Below, piece after piece: positions 8,346 through 16,231 of a stretch of 64,000 nucleotides of DNA. The notes beneath the pieces are model-generated. The model made no database searches and was not told the DNA's origin. It saw only the letters and a program-made list of their open reading frames with translations. Position 1 is the stretch's first letter. The number at the start of each line of letters is the position of its first letter. This DNA comes from Candidatus Gastranaerophilales bacterium (GTDB lineage: Bacteria; Cyanobacteriota; Vampirovibrionia; Gastranaerophilales; Gastranaerophilaceae), in NCBI GenBank assembly GCA_905235155.1, contig CAJOKJ010000020.1, positions 17,922 to 81,921 on the forward strand. Reading direction: 5' to 3'. The translations under genes were made by a program, and so were the position numbers.

Positions 8346-9515
8346 ATGGACTTTATCAAACAACTTACAGGTAAAAATAAGCAAGATTATGAGCATGCTG
8401 CTGCACATATCATAGATAATGCTGATGTAAAAACTTTTGAAGAACTTGTTTCAAAAGAAGATTTTTTGTTCGACTTTATAAAACAAAATGCCGCAAAAAG
8501 ATTACAACTCGCCTGTAATGAACATAATTACAAAAATTTACTATTTTTTTTAAATTTTTATTCTCCTTCTTATGACAGTTTTATTGCAGAAACTCTTGCA
8601 AAATTTGGAGATGAAACAATAAAAGATAAAATGAAAAATTTATTAAACGATGGCAGTGAAAGTGAAAAATCTTATGCTGCAAAGTATTTTTCGTTTATAA
8701 AAGATGAAAGTGTTATTAATCTATTAAAAGAATATTCTTATGCCGAAAATGAAGCATTAGCATTTAATTGTGCCGCAGCACTTTCGACATTAAATGAAAG
8801 AACTTGTATTGATAGTGCTTACGAGAAATTAAATTCGGAAGACGATTTTGAAGTCCTTTCTGCTGTGAAATTTTTATCTGCTTACGGAGAAAAAAATGCT
8901 CTTGAAAAAATTTTTGAAACGATGAAAAAATCTTCCGTATCTGAGTATATCGCAAGTGAAATAGGTTATATGGAAAGTTTTTTAAATTTAATCAATACAA
9001 AACACTATGAAAATACTCTTCTTGCAATAAATAACATTTTGCAAGGGCTGGGAGAAATTATACCTTTGAGTAACGTATTTTCTTTCCAACTTTACGAAAT
9101 ATTTGAACAATTGATATTTTCAGAACCTAATGCAAAAAATGCGATAATTCTTCTTGCGGCTAAAAATAAATTTAATCAGCTAACAGAAAACGACGAATAT
9201 CTGTTTGATGAAGATAAAAATACAAAAGACGAAATTTATGCCATAAAAGATTTGTTAAACAATAATATTGATGATGATTTAGACAATTTTATACAGTCTG
9301 AGATTAATGAAAACAGTGATTTTGTCTTTACAGCGATAGAATTGATTAAAAATCCTGAAATTATCAGACCGTTACTAAATTCAAAAAATCAAACTTTGAT
9401 TTTAAAATCAATAGAGGTTATAAAATCACTAAAAGACTTATCTAAAAATGACAAAGATATTGCATTATCAAATGTTTCTGATAAAAATATAAAACAAATT
9501 ATACAAGCATTATAG
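8346..9515 (+). CDS. HEAT-repeat-like protein of unknown function
   Basis: 389 residues, almost wholly helical, with recurring helix pairs such as AAKYFSFIKDESVINLLKEY and NEALAFNCAAALSTLNE that resemble PBS-lyase/HEAT repeats. Such solenoids bind partner proteins; no catalytic motif, signal peptide or membrane segment is seen. Two bases separate it from the DprA-like gene and 8 bases from nudF, so it sits inside an operon. The protein is rich in Asn, Lys and Ser, as expected from the base composition. The specific role is unknown. Confidence 0.6.
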   Translation: MDFIKQLTGKNKQDYEHAAAHIIDNADVKTFEELVSKEDFLFDFIKQNAAKRLQLACNEHNYKNLLFFLNFYSPSYDSFIAETLAKFGDETIKDKMKNLLNDGSESEKSYAAKYFSFIKDESVINLLKEYSYAENEALAFNCAAALSTLNERTCIDSAYEKLNSEDDFEVLSAVKFLSAYGEKNALEKIFETMKKSSVSEYIASEIGYMESFLNLINTKHYENTLLAINNILQGLGEIIPLSNVFSFQLYEIFEQLIFSEPNAKNAIILLAAKNKFNQLTENDEYLFDEDKNTKDEIYAIKDLLNNNIDDDLDNFIQSEINENSDFVFTAIELIKNPEIIRPLLNSKNQTLILKSIEVIKSLKDLSKNDKDIALSNVSDKNIKQIIQAL

Positions 9516-9523
9516 AGGGAAGA

Positions 9524-10057
9524 ATGGAATTTACTGAAAAAACATTATCTACAAAAAGAGTTTATGACGGAAAAGTAGTCTTTGTTGATTATGATGACAT
9601 AGAAACTTCAGACGGACACAAAAGTTTTAGAGAAGTCATACGTCATCCAGGCGGTGTTGTTATTGTGGCAGAAAAAGATAAAAATACAATTCTAATGGTT
9701 AAACAATATAGATATCCGTTGAAATCAGTATCTCTTGAGTTGCCTGCGGGTAAACTTGAATATGGAGAAGACCCAAATGATGCAGCACCAAGAGAATTGG
9801 AAGAAGAAACCGGGTATACAGCAAAAACATGGAAATCTTTAGGATATATTTACACAACTCCCGGAATTTGTGATGAAAAATTATATTTATATTATGCAAA
9901 AGATTTAACATATACAAAACCTAACCCTGATGAGGGTGAAATAATACAAGCTTTGGAATACAATATAGATGATGTTTTTAATATGATTAAAAACGGTAAT
10001 ATAAACGATTCAAAGACTTTATGTGCACTACTTAGAGCATACAAAATTGAGGGATAA
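9524..10057 (+). CDS. nudF: Nudix hydrolase, ADP-ribose pyrophosphatase type
   Basis: 177 residues with a perfect Nudix box, G-x5-E-x7-REL-x-EE-x-G-Y, from G76 (GKLEYGEDPNDAAP then RELEEETGY). Downstream PGICDEKLYLYYAKDL is typical of ADP-ribose/ADP-sugar pyrophosphatases (NudF/YqkG group), which split ADP-ribose to AMP and ribose-5-phosphate. The N-terminal region ends RHPGGVVIVAEKDKNTI, another group feature. It starts at ATG 9524 after GAGGGAAG, and its stop is 1 base before the next gene. Substrate is inferred from the subgroup. Confidence 0.88.
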   Translation: MEFTEKTLSTKRVYDGKVVFVDYDDIETSDGHKSFREVIRHPGGVVIVAEKDKNTILMVKQYRYPLKSVSLELPAGKLEYGEDPNDAAPRELEEETGYTAKTWKSLGYIYTTPGICDEKLYLYYAKDLTYTKPNPDEGEIIQALEYNIDDVFNMIKNGNINDSKTLCALLRAYKIEG

Positions 10058-10058
10058 A

Positions 10059-10862
10059 ATGACTATAAAACTGATTGCAACAGATATTGACGGAACAATT
10101 TTAAAATATACAGGCGTATTTAACCAAGAAGTAATTGCTTGTATACAAAATTTAGACAAAAGCGGAATAAAGGTTGTTTTAGTTACGGGCAGAATGCATA
10201 AATCCGCACAAAAAATAGCAGATGAACTTGGATTAAAAACTCCTATTGTTTCGTATCAAGGTGCATTAGTACGGAATAAAGAACAAGTTTTATATGAAAA
10301 ATATATTCCAAATGAAACAGCAAAGAAAATTTTAAATTGGGGTCTTAAACAAGATATACATATAAATTTGTACATGAATGACGATTTATATGTAGAAAAA
10401 GAAAATGACTTTACTCGCAAATACGCAAGCCACCAACATATACCGTTTAATGTTCAGCCTTTTGACAGCATAACTCTTGATAACGTTAATAAAATTCTTT
10501 TAATTGACTACGATGATGCGGAAAAAGTTTCAAGAGTAGCAAACCAACTTCAAAAAGATTTTCCTGAATTATACATAGTAAAATCAACGGACTTTTTCTG
10601 CGAAGTGTGCCATAAAGAAGCAACCAAAGGTGACGGCTTAAAATGTATTCAAGATTTTTATGGCATAACAAAAGATGAAACACTTGCAATAGGCGACCAT
10701 AATAACGATTTAGAATTATTACTTTCGGGCGGAGTTAAAGTTGCAATGGGCAATGCAACTGAACAGTTAAAGTCAATTGCAGACTTTGTAACAGATACAG
10801 TAGAAAATAACGGTTTTATTAAAGCGGTTGAAAAATTTGTAAAAGCAGGTGCAAATGTATAG
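10059..10862 (+). CDS. HAD-superfamily phosphatase, Cof-type
   Basis: 267 residues. Motif I is TDIDGTIL (nucleophile D in DxDGT), motif II VTGR, then a Cof-type alpha/beta cap, motif III KGDGLKCI and motif IV IGDHNNDLELL. Family members remove phosphate from sugar phosphates, flavin or pyridoxal phosphates; the substrate cannot be read from sequence. The start is the ATG at 10059, directly after the nudF stop, with GAGGG upstream; a longer in-frame GTG at 10023 would overlap nudF and is less likely. The 3' end overlaps ispF by 8 bases. Confidence 0.85.
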   Translation: MTIKLIATDIDGTILKYTGVFNQEVIACIQNLDKSGIKVVLVTGRMHKSAQKIADELGLKTPIVSYQGALVRNKEQVLYEKYIPNETAKKILNWGLKQDIHINLYMNDDLYVEKENDFTRKYASHQHIPFNVQPFDSITLDNVNKILLIDYDDAEKVSRVANQLQKDFPELYIVKSTDFFCEVCHKEATKGDGLKCIQDFYGITKDETLAIGDHNNDLELLLSGGVKVAMGNATEQLKSIADFVTDTVENNGFIKAVEKFVKAGANV

Positions 10863-11334
10863 AATTGGACTGGGTTACGATATTCATAAACTTGAAGATA
10901 ACAGAGATTTGATAATAGGCGGAATAAAAATACCTTACGAAAAAGGACTTTTAGGACATTCTGACGCAGATGTTTTAATACACGCAATAATAGACGGAAT
11001 GTTTGGAGCGTTAACACTCGGAGATATCGGTACACATTTTCCGGATACGGACAACGAATACAAAGATGTATCAAGTATCTTATTATTAAAAAGAGCCGTT
11101 CAACTAATTCAAGATGAAGGCTATGCAATAAATAATATTGATTGTAATATTATTGCACAAGAACCAAAAATGAAACCTCATATACAAAAAATGCGTGAAA
11201 AACTTGCAAAAGAACTTATGATTGATGTAAACTTAATTTCAATAAAAGCAAAAACAAACGAAAAAATGGATGCAGTCGGAGAAAAAAGAGCCATTGAAGC
11301 ACATGCAATCGTAATGCTGAGAAAGGAAATATAA
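10855..11334 (+). CDS. ispF: 2-C-methyl-D-erythritol 2,4-cyclodiphosphate synthase
   Basis: Fifth enzyme of the MEP isoprenoid pathway, releasing CMP to form the cyclic diphosphate. 159 residues, normal for IspF. Metal ligands are in GYDIHKL near the N terminus and LGHSDADVLIHAIIDG; GDIGTHFPDTD and the C-terminal TNEKMDAVGE are also diagnostic. The start is ATG 10855 behind AGCAGGTG. It overlaps the preceding phosphatase gene by 8 bases, and its stop shares one base with the next start. dxr is at 16.2-17.4 kb, so two MEP enzymes are present in the window. Confidence 0.96.
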   Translation: MYRIGLGYDIHKLEDNRDLIIGGIKIPYEKGLLGHSDADVLIHAIIDGMFGALTLGDIGTHFPDTDNEYKDVSSILLLKRAVQLIQDEGYAINNIDCNIIAQEPKMKPHIQKMREKLAKELMIDVNLISIKAKTNEKMDAVGEKRAIEAHAIVMLRKEI

Positions 11335-11714
11335 TGAAATTTTTACACGCAATGATAAGAGTAAAAGATTTACAAAAATCGTTAGATTTTTATGAAAAAC
11401 TTTTAAATATGACTTTTGTAAAAAAGAAACGTCTTGAAGATTGCGAACTATACTATCTTGAAGATGAAGAACATACCGCACAGATAGAATTAACTTATAA
11501 TGATGAAACTCCAAAAAACGGTTACGAAAACGGTAATGCCTTCGGACATTTTGCTTTTTCAGTTACATCAATGAATGAGTTTACTGAAAAATTGCATTCT
11601 TTAGGTTATGAGTATTTATACGAACCTTATGTAATATTTAGCGGAACAAAAATTGCATTCGTAAAAGACCCTGACGGAAACGAAATAGAACTTATTGAAA
11701 AAAATCATGATTAG
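11334..11714 (+). CDS. Glyoxalase I-like VOC protein (lactoylglutathione lyase family)
   Basis: 126 residues, one glyoxalase/VOC unit pair. Candidate metal ligands are His5 (FLHAMIRV), a Glu in QIELTYN, His in GHFAFSV and Glu in NEIELIE, the four positions used by GloA, so a true glyoxalase I acting on the methylglyoxal-glutathione adduct is likely. A different thiol cofactor is possible. The TAATG junction with ispF shows translational coupling, and the 3' end overlaps gmhA by 8 bases. Confidence 0.82.
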   Translation: MKFLHAMIRVKDLQKSLDFYEKLLNMTFVKKKRLEDCELYYLEDEEHTAQIELTYNDETPKNGYENGNAFGHFAFSVTSMNEFTEKLHSLGYEYLYEPYVIFSGTKIAFVKDPDGNEIELIEKNHD

Positions 11715-12285
11715 TAAAATTAAAACATACATTCAAAACTCAATTTCTACTAAAGAAAAATTATTGCAAAATGAGCAAATATTGCAAAAAATTCAACAAA
11801 TTAGTGAAGAAATTACAAAATCACTAAAAAACGGCAATAAAATTCTTTTTGTCGGTAACGGAGGCTCAGCAAGCGACTGCGACCACCTCGCAACAGAATT
11901 TGTTTCTCGTTTCTATAAAGACAGACACGCTTTCAATGCAATATCATTAACATCAAACAATGCACTCATAACAGCATTGTCTAATGACTTTAGCTATGAT
12001 AAAGCATTCTCAAGACAAATAGAAGCAATAGGCAAAAAAGGAGATATTCTTTTTGCACTTTCAACATCCGGAAACTCAAAAAATATTATTGATTCAATAA
12101 ATATAGCAAACGAAATGGGACTTGTTACTATTGGACTTACAGGTCAAAAGCCTTGTGATATGGATAATATTTGCTCAATACTTATAAAAATACCGTCAAC
12201 AGAAACACCAAACATTCAAGAAGCACAAATGACACTTGGACATCTTATTTGTTTACTTGTTGAAGAAGAATTATTAAACCAGTAA
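11707..12285 (+). CDS. gmhA: Sedoheptulose 7-phosphate isomerase
   Basis: GmhA converts sedoheptulose 7-phosphate to D-glycero-D-manno-heptose 7-phosphate, the first step of ADP-heptose synthesis for LPS core or glycoprotein heptose. The 192-residue protein is a SIS domain with GNGGSASDCDHLATEF, LSTSGNSKNI and IQEAQMTLGHLICLLVE, as in GmhA. I choose ATG 11707 inside the end of the VOC gene; an in-frame TTG 12 bases earlier is possible, and no clear Shine-Dalgarno separates them. No other heptose genes (hldE, gmhB) are in the window. Last gene of the plus-strand run. Confidence 0.9.
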   Translation: MISKIKTYIQNSISTKEKLLQNEQILQKIQQISEEITKSLKNGNKILFVGNGGSASDCDHLATEFVSRFYKDRHAFNAISLTSNNALITALSNDFSYDKAFSRQIEAIGKKGDILFALSTSGNSKNIIDSINIANEMGLVTIGLTGQKPCDMDNICSILIKIPSTETPNIQEAQMTLGHLICLLVEEELLNQ

Positions 12286-12439
12286 AACACTACTAAATAC
12301 GGCTTTTTAAGAGATTTAGTATATACAATTACGTAACATTTCTTAATATTTCACTCCATGCCTGCAATTTTTAAATTCAAAAATACTTTATATAAGTGTA
12401 AGAGATATTTATTTAAAACACACACGGAGGATTATTAAA

Positions 12440-12598
12440 ATGTTTGGACAAATCGGAGCAGTTGACGCAGTTGGTAAAATTGATGATAATAAAAAGTTGC
12501 AAAAACAACAAGAACAACCACAAGTTGCATTCGTAAATTCTATTTTCGACAACTTTGGCGGTAATTCATCAAGCACTGAAACAGCTTTCAACGCTTAA
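12440..12598 (+). CDS. 52-residue protein of unknown function
   Basis: Begins MFGQIGAVDAVGKIDDNKKL, has a Gln-rich middle (KQQEQPQ) and ends SSSTETAFNA. A strong GGAGG sits 9 bases before the ATG, and an intrinsic terminator follows 20 bases after the stop, so it is very likely a separately expressed gene although too short for standard searches. No signal peptide, membrane segment or cysteine. The preceding 150 bases are AT-rich and could hold its promoter. Confidence 0.7.
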   Translation: MFGQIGAVDAVGKIDDNKKLQKQQEQPQVAFVNSIFDNFGGNSSSTETAFNA

Positions 12599-12618
12599 TT
12601 AAAGCAGAAAGATTTAAA

Positions 12619-12653
12619 CGAAAAGAACTTCATCTAAGATGAAGTTCTTTTCG
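12619..12653. terminator. Bidirectional terminator between the 52-residue gene and the pilin-like gene
   Basis: CGAAAAGAACTTCAT pairs with ATGAAGTTCTTTTCG around a 5-base loop. The A- and T-rich arm ends give a weak T tract on either strand, and the two flanking genes converge on it. Confidence 0.75.
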
Positions 12654-12657
12654 TAGC

Positions 12658-13656
12658 TTATTTACAAGTTGAATTTGTTGTCCAATTGAGAATAATAGAT
12701 GAATTATTACATTTGCCGTTAGAATCAACTTTAAGATAGTCCATATTTCCGTTTTCAATTGCCCATCCTGTGCAGTATTGGTGCTTCACGAAACAATTTT
12801 GTTTTAAAAGTTCATCTGTTGCTCCATTACTTTTATCGTTCATACCACCCGCAGGATAAACACCTTCAGAATTTGCACGAAACAAAAAAATATCCTTTCC
12901 GTATGAATTTGCACCTTTATTCGGACCATCTATATCTACAAATAGATTACCGAATATTTCATCACCACTACAAGTAGGTGAATTATAAATGTTATAAGCT
13001 AACGAAGAACCATCTGCAAGAATCATTTTATAAATAGTTGTTGATTGACCCAGCTTAAGATCTGGTGTATCGGTTGCACAACCTTGTGAAAAACCGCAAT
13101 TTTTTGAAATTTTTAAAAAATCTGACATTCTTTCGCCCATAATTTTATTTCTTGGTTTAGAATCACTGCCCGCTGGTAACCAAGAGCAAGCGGGACCATA
13201 AATTGCTTCCATTCGTCCGTATGCATCATTCAAATTTGAATATATTTTTTTTAATTTAGCAATTTTTTCTTTATCACCTGTTGAACTGTTTAAGTTAGGT
13301 AACGTCAATGCCGCAACTACACCAATTACACCCATTACAATAAGGGTTTCCGCAAGAGTAAATGCAATTGCCTTAGCGAACATTGAACAGTTTTTTGTCA
13401 TTGCGAGAAAATCTCTGATTTTCGTGGCAATCCAATGTGGTTTTTGGATTACTTCGTCACTTCGTTCCTCGTAATGACATGCTCTGTCATTGTGAGCGTT
13501 AGCACAGCAATTCACTTGATTTTCTTTAGATGCCTGTTCTCTGTTTACAGACAACAGTTCACTTAAAAAGCAGATTGGAGTAAACAAAAATACTTTTAAA
13601 CACTCAAAACCCTTACTACAAGCGGATTTTACCCCCCCCCGAAATTCTAAATACAC
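12658..13656 (-). CDS. Type IV pilin-like (prepilin) protein with unusual long leader
   Basis: The core is a prepilin: KAIAFTLAETLIVMGVIG at about 95-112, where the hydrophobic helix begins at Phe-Thr-Leu and the Glu is at +5, then a globular part with a VDIDGPNKGAN segment shared with the pilin-like protein at 42.7-44.0 kb. It is probably surface-exposed or secreted by a type IV pilus/type II-like system. The start is uncertain. An ATG at 13383 just before the prepilin signal has no ribosome site. A GTG at 13656 is in frame but weak. A strong AAAGGAG with ATG at 13663 reads into a 9-G tract and is one base out of frame (stop after 15 codons). The 91-residue leader includes the translation of a dispersed repeat. 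See findings. Confidence 0.7.
   Translation of the reverse strand: MYLEFRGGVKSACSKGFECLKVFLFTPICFLSELLSVNREQASKENQVNCCANAHNDRACHYEERSDEVIQKPHWIATKIRDFLAMTKNCSMFAKAIAFTLAETLIVMGVIGVVAALTLPNLNSSTGDKEKIAKLKKIYSNLNDAYGRMEAIYGPACSWLPAGSDSKPRNKIMGERMSDFLKISKNCGFSQGCATDTPDLKLGQSTTIYKMILADGSSLAYNIYNSPTCSGDEIFGNLFVDIDGPNKGANSYGKDIFLFRANSEGVYPAGGMNDKSNGATDELLKQNCFVKHQYCTGWAIENGNMDYLKVDSNGKCNNSSIILNWTTNSTCK
13396..13514. repeat. Dispersed palindromic repeat inside the pilin-like leader (copy C plus partial D)
   Basis: TGTCATTGCGAGAAAATC (from 13396) to CGTAATGACA (13479) is a full copy in the opposite orientation to copies A and B. A partial copy beginning TGTCATTGTGAGCG follows at 13484-13514. In the pilin frame it encodes HYEERSDEVIQ and KIRDFLAMTK, peptide signatures I recognise from spurious ORFs over this kind of repeat. 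Confidence 0.8.
13632..13640 (-). repeat. Homopolymer of nine G (minus strand) at the 5' end of the pilin-like gene
   Basis: Nine C on the plus strand, 22-30 bases downstream of the well-placed ATG at 13663. With eight or eleven G the ATG would be in frame with the whole pilin-like gene; with nine it stops at TAG after 15 codons. Such tracts are typical phase-variation sites and also typical sequencing-error sites. Confidence 0.8.
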
Positions 13657-13681
13657 TATTCATAATCAATCTCCTTTTTTA

Positions 13682-14728
13682 TTATCCAACCAATATACCT
13701 GCAATACAAGCAGAAACAAAGCAAGTGAATGTTCCGCAAATTAATGCACTCATACCCAATCTTGCAATATTTTTTCTTTGGTTTGGTGCAAGTTCACCGA
13801 TAGCACCAATTTGAGTTGCAATAGAACCAAAGTTACCAAAAGAACAAATTGCAAAAGAACATATTACAAATGCTTTATGAGAAATAACATCTTTAACTGC
13901 GATTAAATCAGTATAACCGTAAACTTCATTTGAAACAATCTTTAAACCGATTACACCACCGACATCAAAAATATCTTTAACAGGTGTACCCATAAGCCAT
14001 GCAAATATTGCAAAGAATTTACCTAAAATCATTTTTAATGACAAATGAGGGAAATCAAATCCCAAAACAGGTCCTGTTAAGTGGAACACATTATAAATAA
14101 ATCCGCCGCACGCAGCCAAAATATAATCAATCATAGCAATCAAAGCAACAATAGCCAATAACATGGCTATAACGTTTAATGAAACCATCATACCTTCAGA
14201 AGCACCTGACGCAATAGCATCAAAAACGTTTGAATGTGTTTTTCTCTTGCTTAATTTAATATTCTCCATTGTTTCAGGAGTTGCTGTTTCCGGATAAACA
14301 AGCTTTGTCATAACGAATGCACCCGGAATAGCCATAACCGCAGAAGCCAAAACATATTCAATAGGAATACCCATCATCGCATACACAGGCATCATTGCAC
14401 CTGAAGTACAGGCCATTGAACCAGCCATTGATGAAAGTAATTCTGAACGAGTTAATTTTGCTAAGTATGGTTTTATCATAATCTGAGCCGTAACTTGACC
14501 TACAAAAGCACTTGCAACGTTAGATAATGCCTCTGCACCGCTTACTTTCATTAATTTGTTCATGGATTTACCTAAAATGGTAACAACTCTTTGCATAATT
14601 CCGTAATAGTACAAAATATTTACTATCATCATCATAAAAATTGTTGCACTTATTAATTGTACAGAGAACAGAACTGATGCATGAGGTCCAAAAACCGCCT
14701 GTAACTGCTCACCATCCAACAAATACAA
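13682..14728 (-). pseudogene. nupC: Concentrative nucleoside transporter (NupC family), C-terminal part after a frameshift
   Basis: 348 residues of a CNT-family nucleoside/H+ or Na+ symporter: LLDGEQLQAVFGP, then hydrophobic segments, ASAFVGQVTAQIMIKPYL, MACTSGAMMPVYAMMGIP, and the late GTPVKDIFDVGGVIGLKIV and SFAICSFGNFGSIATQIGAI typical of the nucleoside-binding core. It lacks its first three membrane helices, which are in the neighbouring frame at 14709-14954. The only possible start is a TTG at 14728 without a ribosome site. Removing one G from the GG in GTTGGATGG at about 14715-14720 joins both frames. Confidence 0.85.
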
Positions 14729-14954
14729 ATTTACCGCCTACATTTGCAAAATCCAATAATTTTTGAATACCTGCACCTATTGTTAAAAATATTTTTTGCC
14801 CAATAGGCACTTTGAATATAAATATTGCAAATATAATTTGTAAAGCTAAACCAACTCCGACAGTTTTGTAATTAATCGCTTTTTTATTATTAGATAATGC
14901 AAAAGCCATTGCCAAAAGTACGACAATTCCAATAATACCAATCAATTTATCCAT
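14709..14954 (-). pseudogene. nupC: Concentrative nucleoside transporter (NupC family), N-terminal part before the frameshift
   Basis: 81 residues with three hydrophobic stretches (MDKLIGIIGIVVLLAMAFAL and two more), then LLDFANVGGKFVFVGW and a TGA. This is the usual N-terminal domain of CNT transporters, which continues as FVFG...LLDGEQL in intact family members. AAGGAG 10 bases before the ATG shows where translation starts. Together with 13682-14728 it would make about 425 residues, a normal length. Confidence 0.85.
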
Positions 14955-15074
14955 TAATTAAAACTCCTTATTTACTATATATTTATTGTACTAAAAAATC
15001 ATATTTTTTTAAGTTTATGCAATGAATATTTACAAATGGAAATTTTATAAAAAAAAGTATATTATTATGTGGTT

Positions 15075-16229
15075 ATGTATAAATATAAAAAATTAATTGC
15101 AAATTTAATAATGCTAATAAGTCTTTTAAATGCTGGTGCTGTTTTAGCAGACACATATAAAGGACATGCCGAAAAATTTGATGCAACCCAACAAGACCAA
15201 TCCGAACTTTTTACGGGACAAGTTGAAATACTTGACGAAAAAGATGTTATAAAAATGACAGTTTCTCAAGTTATTGACGGTTCATTTTCACTTGAAGGAG
15301 ATGAGTTTTTTGCAGAAGTAGTAAGCGATGTTTCAGGCGATAGCGGAGTAATTTTACCGAAAGGTACTCTTGCACACGGTATAATAAAAGAACAGTCAGA
15401 AGCAAGAAGATTAGGCAGAAACGGCTATATATCTCTTAATTTTGACTATCTTGTAACACCTGACGGACGTGAAATACCAATTGAAGGAAAAATGTCAACA
15501 AAAATGCACCCCGTTGTTGAAGCAGGAAAAATTGTTGCAACCGACGTAGGATACACTGCGGCAGGGGGTGCAATAGGCGGTTTGCTTGCATTAAACTTAT
15601 TTGGAGTTGAAGCAGCGATTGCATCTCAAGGATATACCGTAATGGGTGGTGCTGCTGTTGGCGGCACAATAGGGCTTGGAATGTCCTTGTGGAGAAAAGG
15701 AAAAGATGTTTTAATTTCTCCGGGCGACGAAATTAGAGTTAAAATAAATACAAAAGTTCCGCTTCCGGTATATAAAGATACTGCCTTAAAACAACACGAA
15801 GTCAATTATCCCGGATTGACAATAAAAATTACAAATATAGTTCATGAAAAAGATCCTTTTGGTGAAGCAAATACTATTACACTAAGTCTTTCTATTACAA
15901 ATATGACCAATTTGACTTTATCAGGCATGGATTTGGCATTAGTAAACGATTATAACAATGTTTTCCACCCGTCAATTTTTGGTGACACAAATTTAATGTT
16001 CAAACAAATAAAGCCGGGTGACAGAATTGCAGGTAGAATATCATTTTCCGTCGACAATATTAACCGAAGCTTTTGGCTAACATTCTGCGACCGAAGGACT
16101 AAGAAAACACTTTCTAAAATCTCAATTGATAACGCATACAAAAATGTTTCCGATAAAGTTAAAAAGAAAAATGACAAATTAAGAAAGAAACCTAATTATT
16201 ACAAAGAACGTGACCCGTTTGAAGTATAA
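15075..16229 (+). CDS. Exported protein of unknown function with glycine-rich segment
   Basis: 384 residues with a signal peptide (IANLIMLISLLNAGAVLA, cleavage near ADT). A first domain (about 35-160) has VILPKGTLAHGIIKEQSEAR and FDYLVTPDGREIPIEG, like a beta-rich periplasmic fold. Then a Gly/Ala-rich hydrophobic stretch (about 170-212, GGAIGGLLALNLFG and GGAAVGGTIGLGM) may insert in a membrane. The last part resembles small Ig-like accessory domains and ends in a Lys/Arg tail. No family named with confidence. No ribosome site; ATG 15075 is chosen over GTG 15069. Convergent with dxr, 2 bases apart. Confidence 0.7.
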   Translation: MYKYKKLIANLIMLISLLNAGAVLADTYKGHAEKFDATQQDQSELFTGQVEILDEKDVIKMTVSQVIDGSFSLEGDEFFAEVVSDVSGDSGVILPKGTLAHGIIKEQSEARRLGRNGYISLNFDYLVTPDGREIPIEGKMSTKMHPVVEAGKIVATDVGYTAAGGAIGGLLALNLFGVEAAIASQGYTVMGGAAVGGTIGLGMSLWRKGKDVLISPGDEIRVKINTKVPLPVYKDTALKQHEVNYPGLTIKITNIVHEKDPFGEANTITLSLSITNMTNLTLSGMDLALVNDYNNVFHPSIFGDTNLMFKQIKPGDRIAGRISFSVDNINRSFWLTFCDRRTKKTLSKISIDNAYKNVSDKVKKKNDKLRKKPNYYKERDPFEV

Positions 16230-16231
16230 TT

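Noticed and set aside
10658..11128. 156-codon minus-strand frame
   Set aside because: Shadow of the Cof phosphatase and ispF genes; Leu/Ser/His-rich with no family match.
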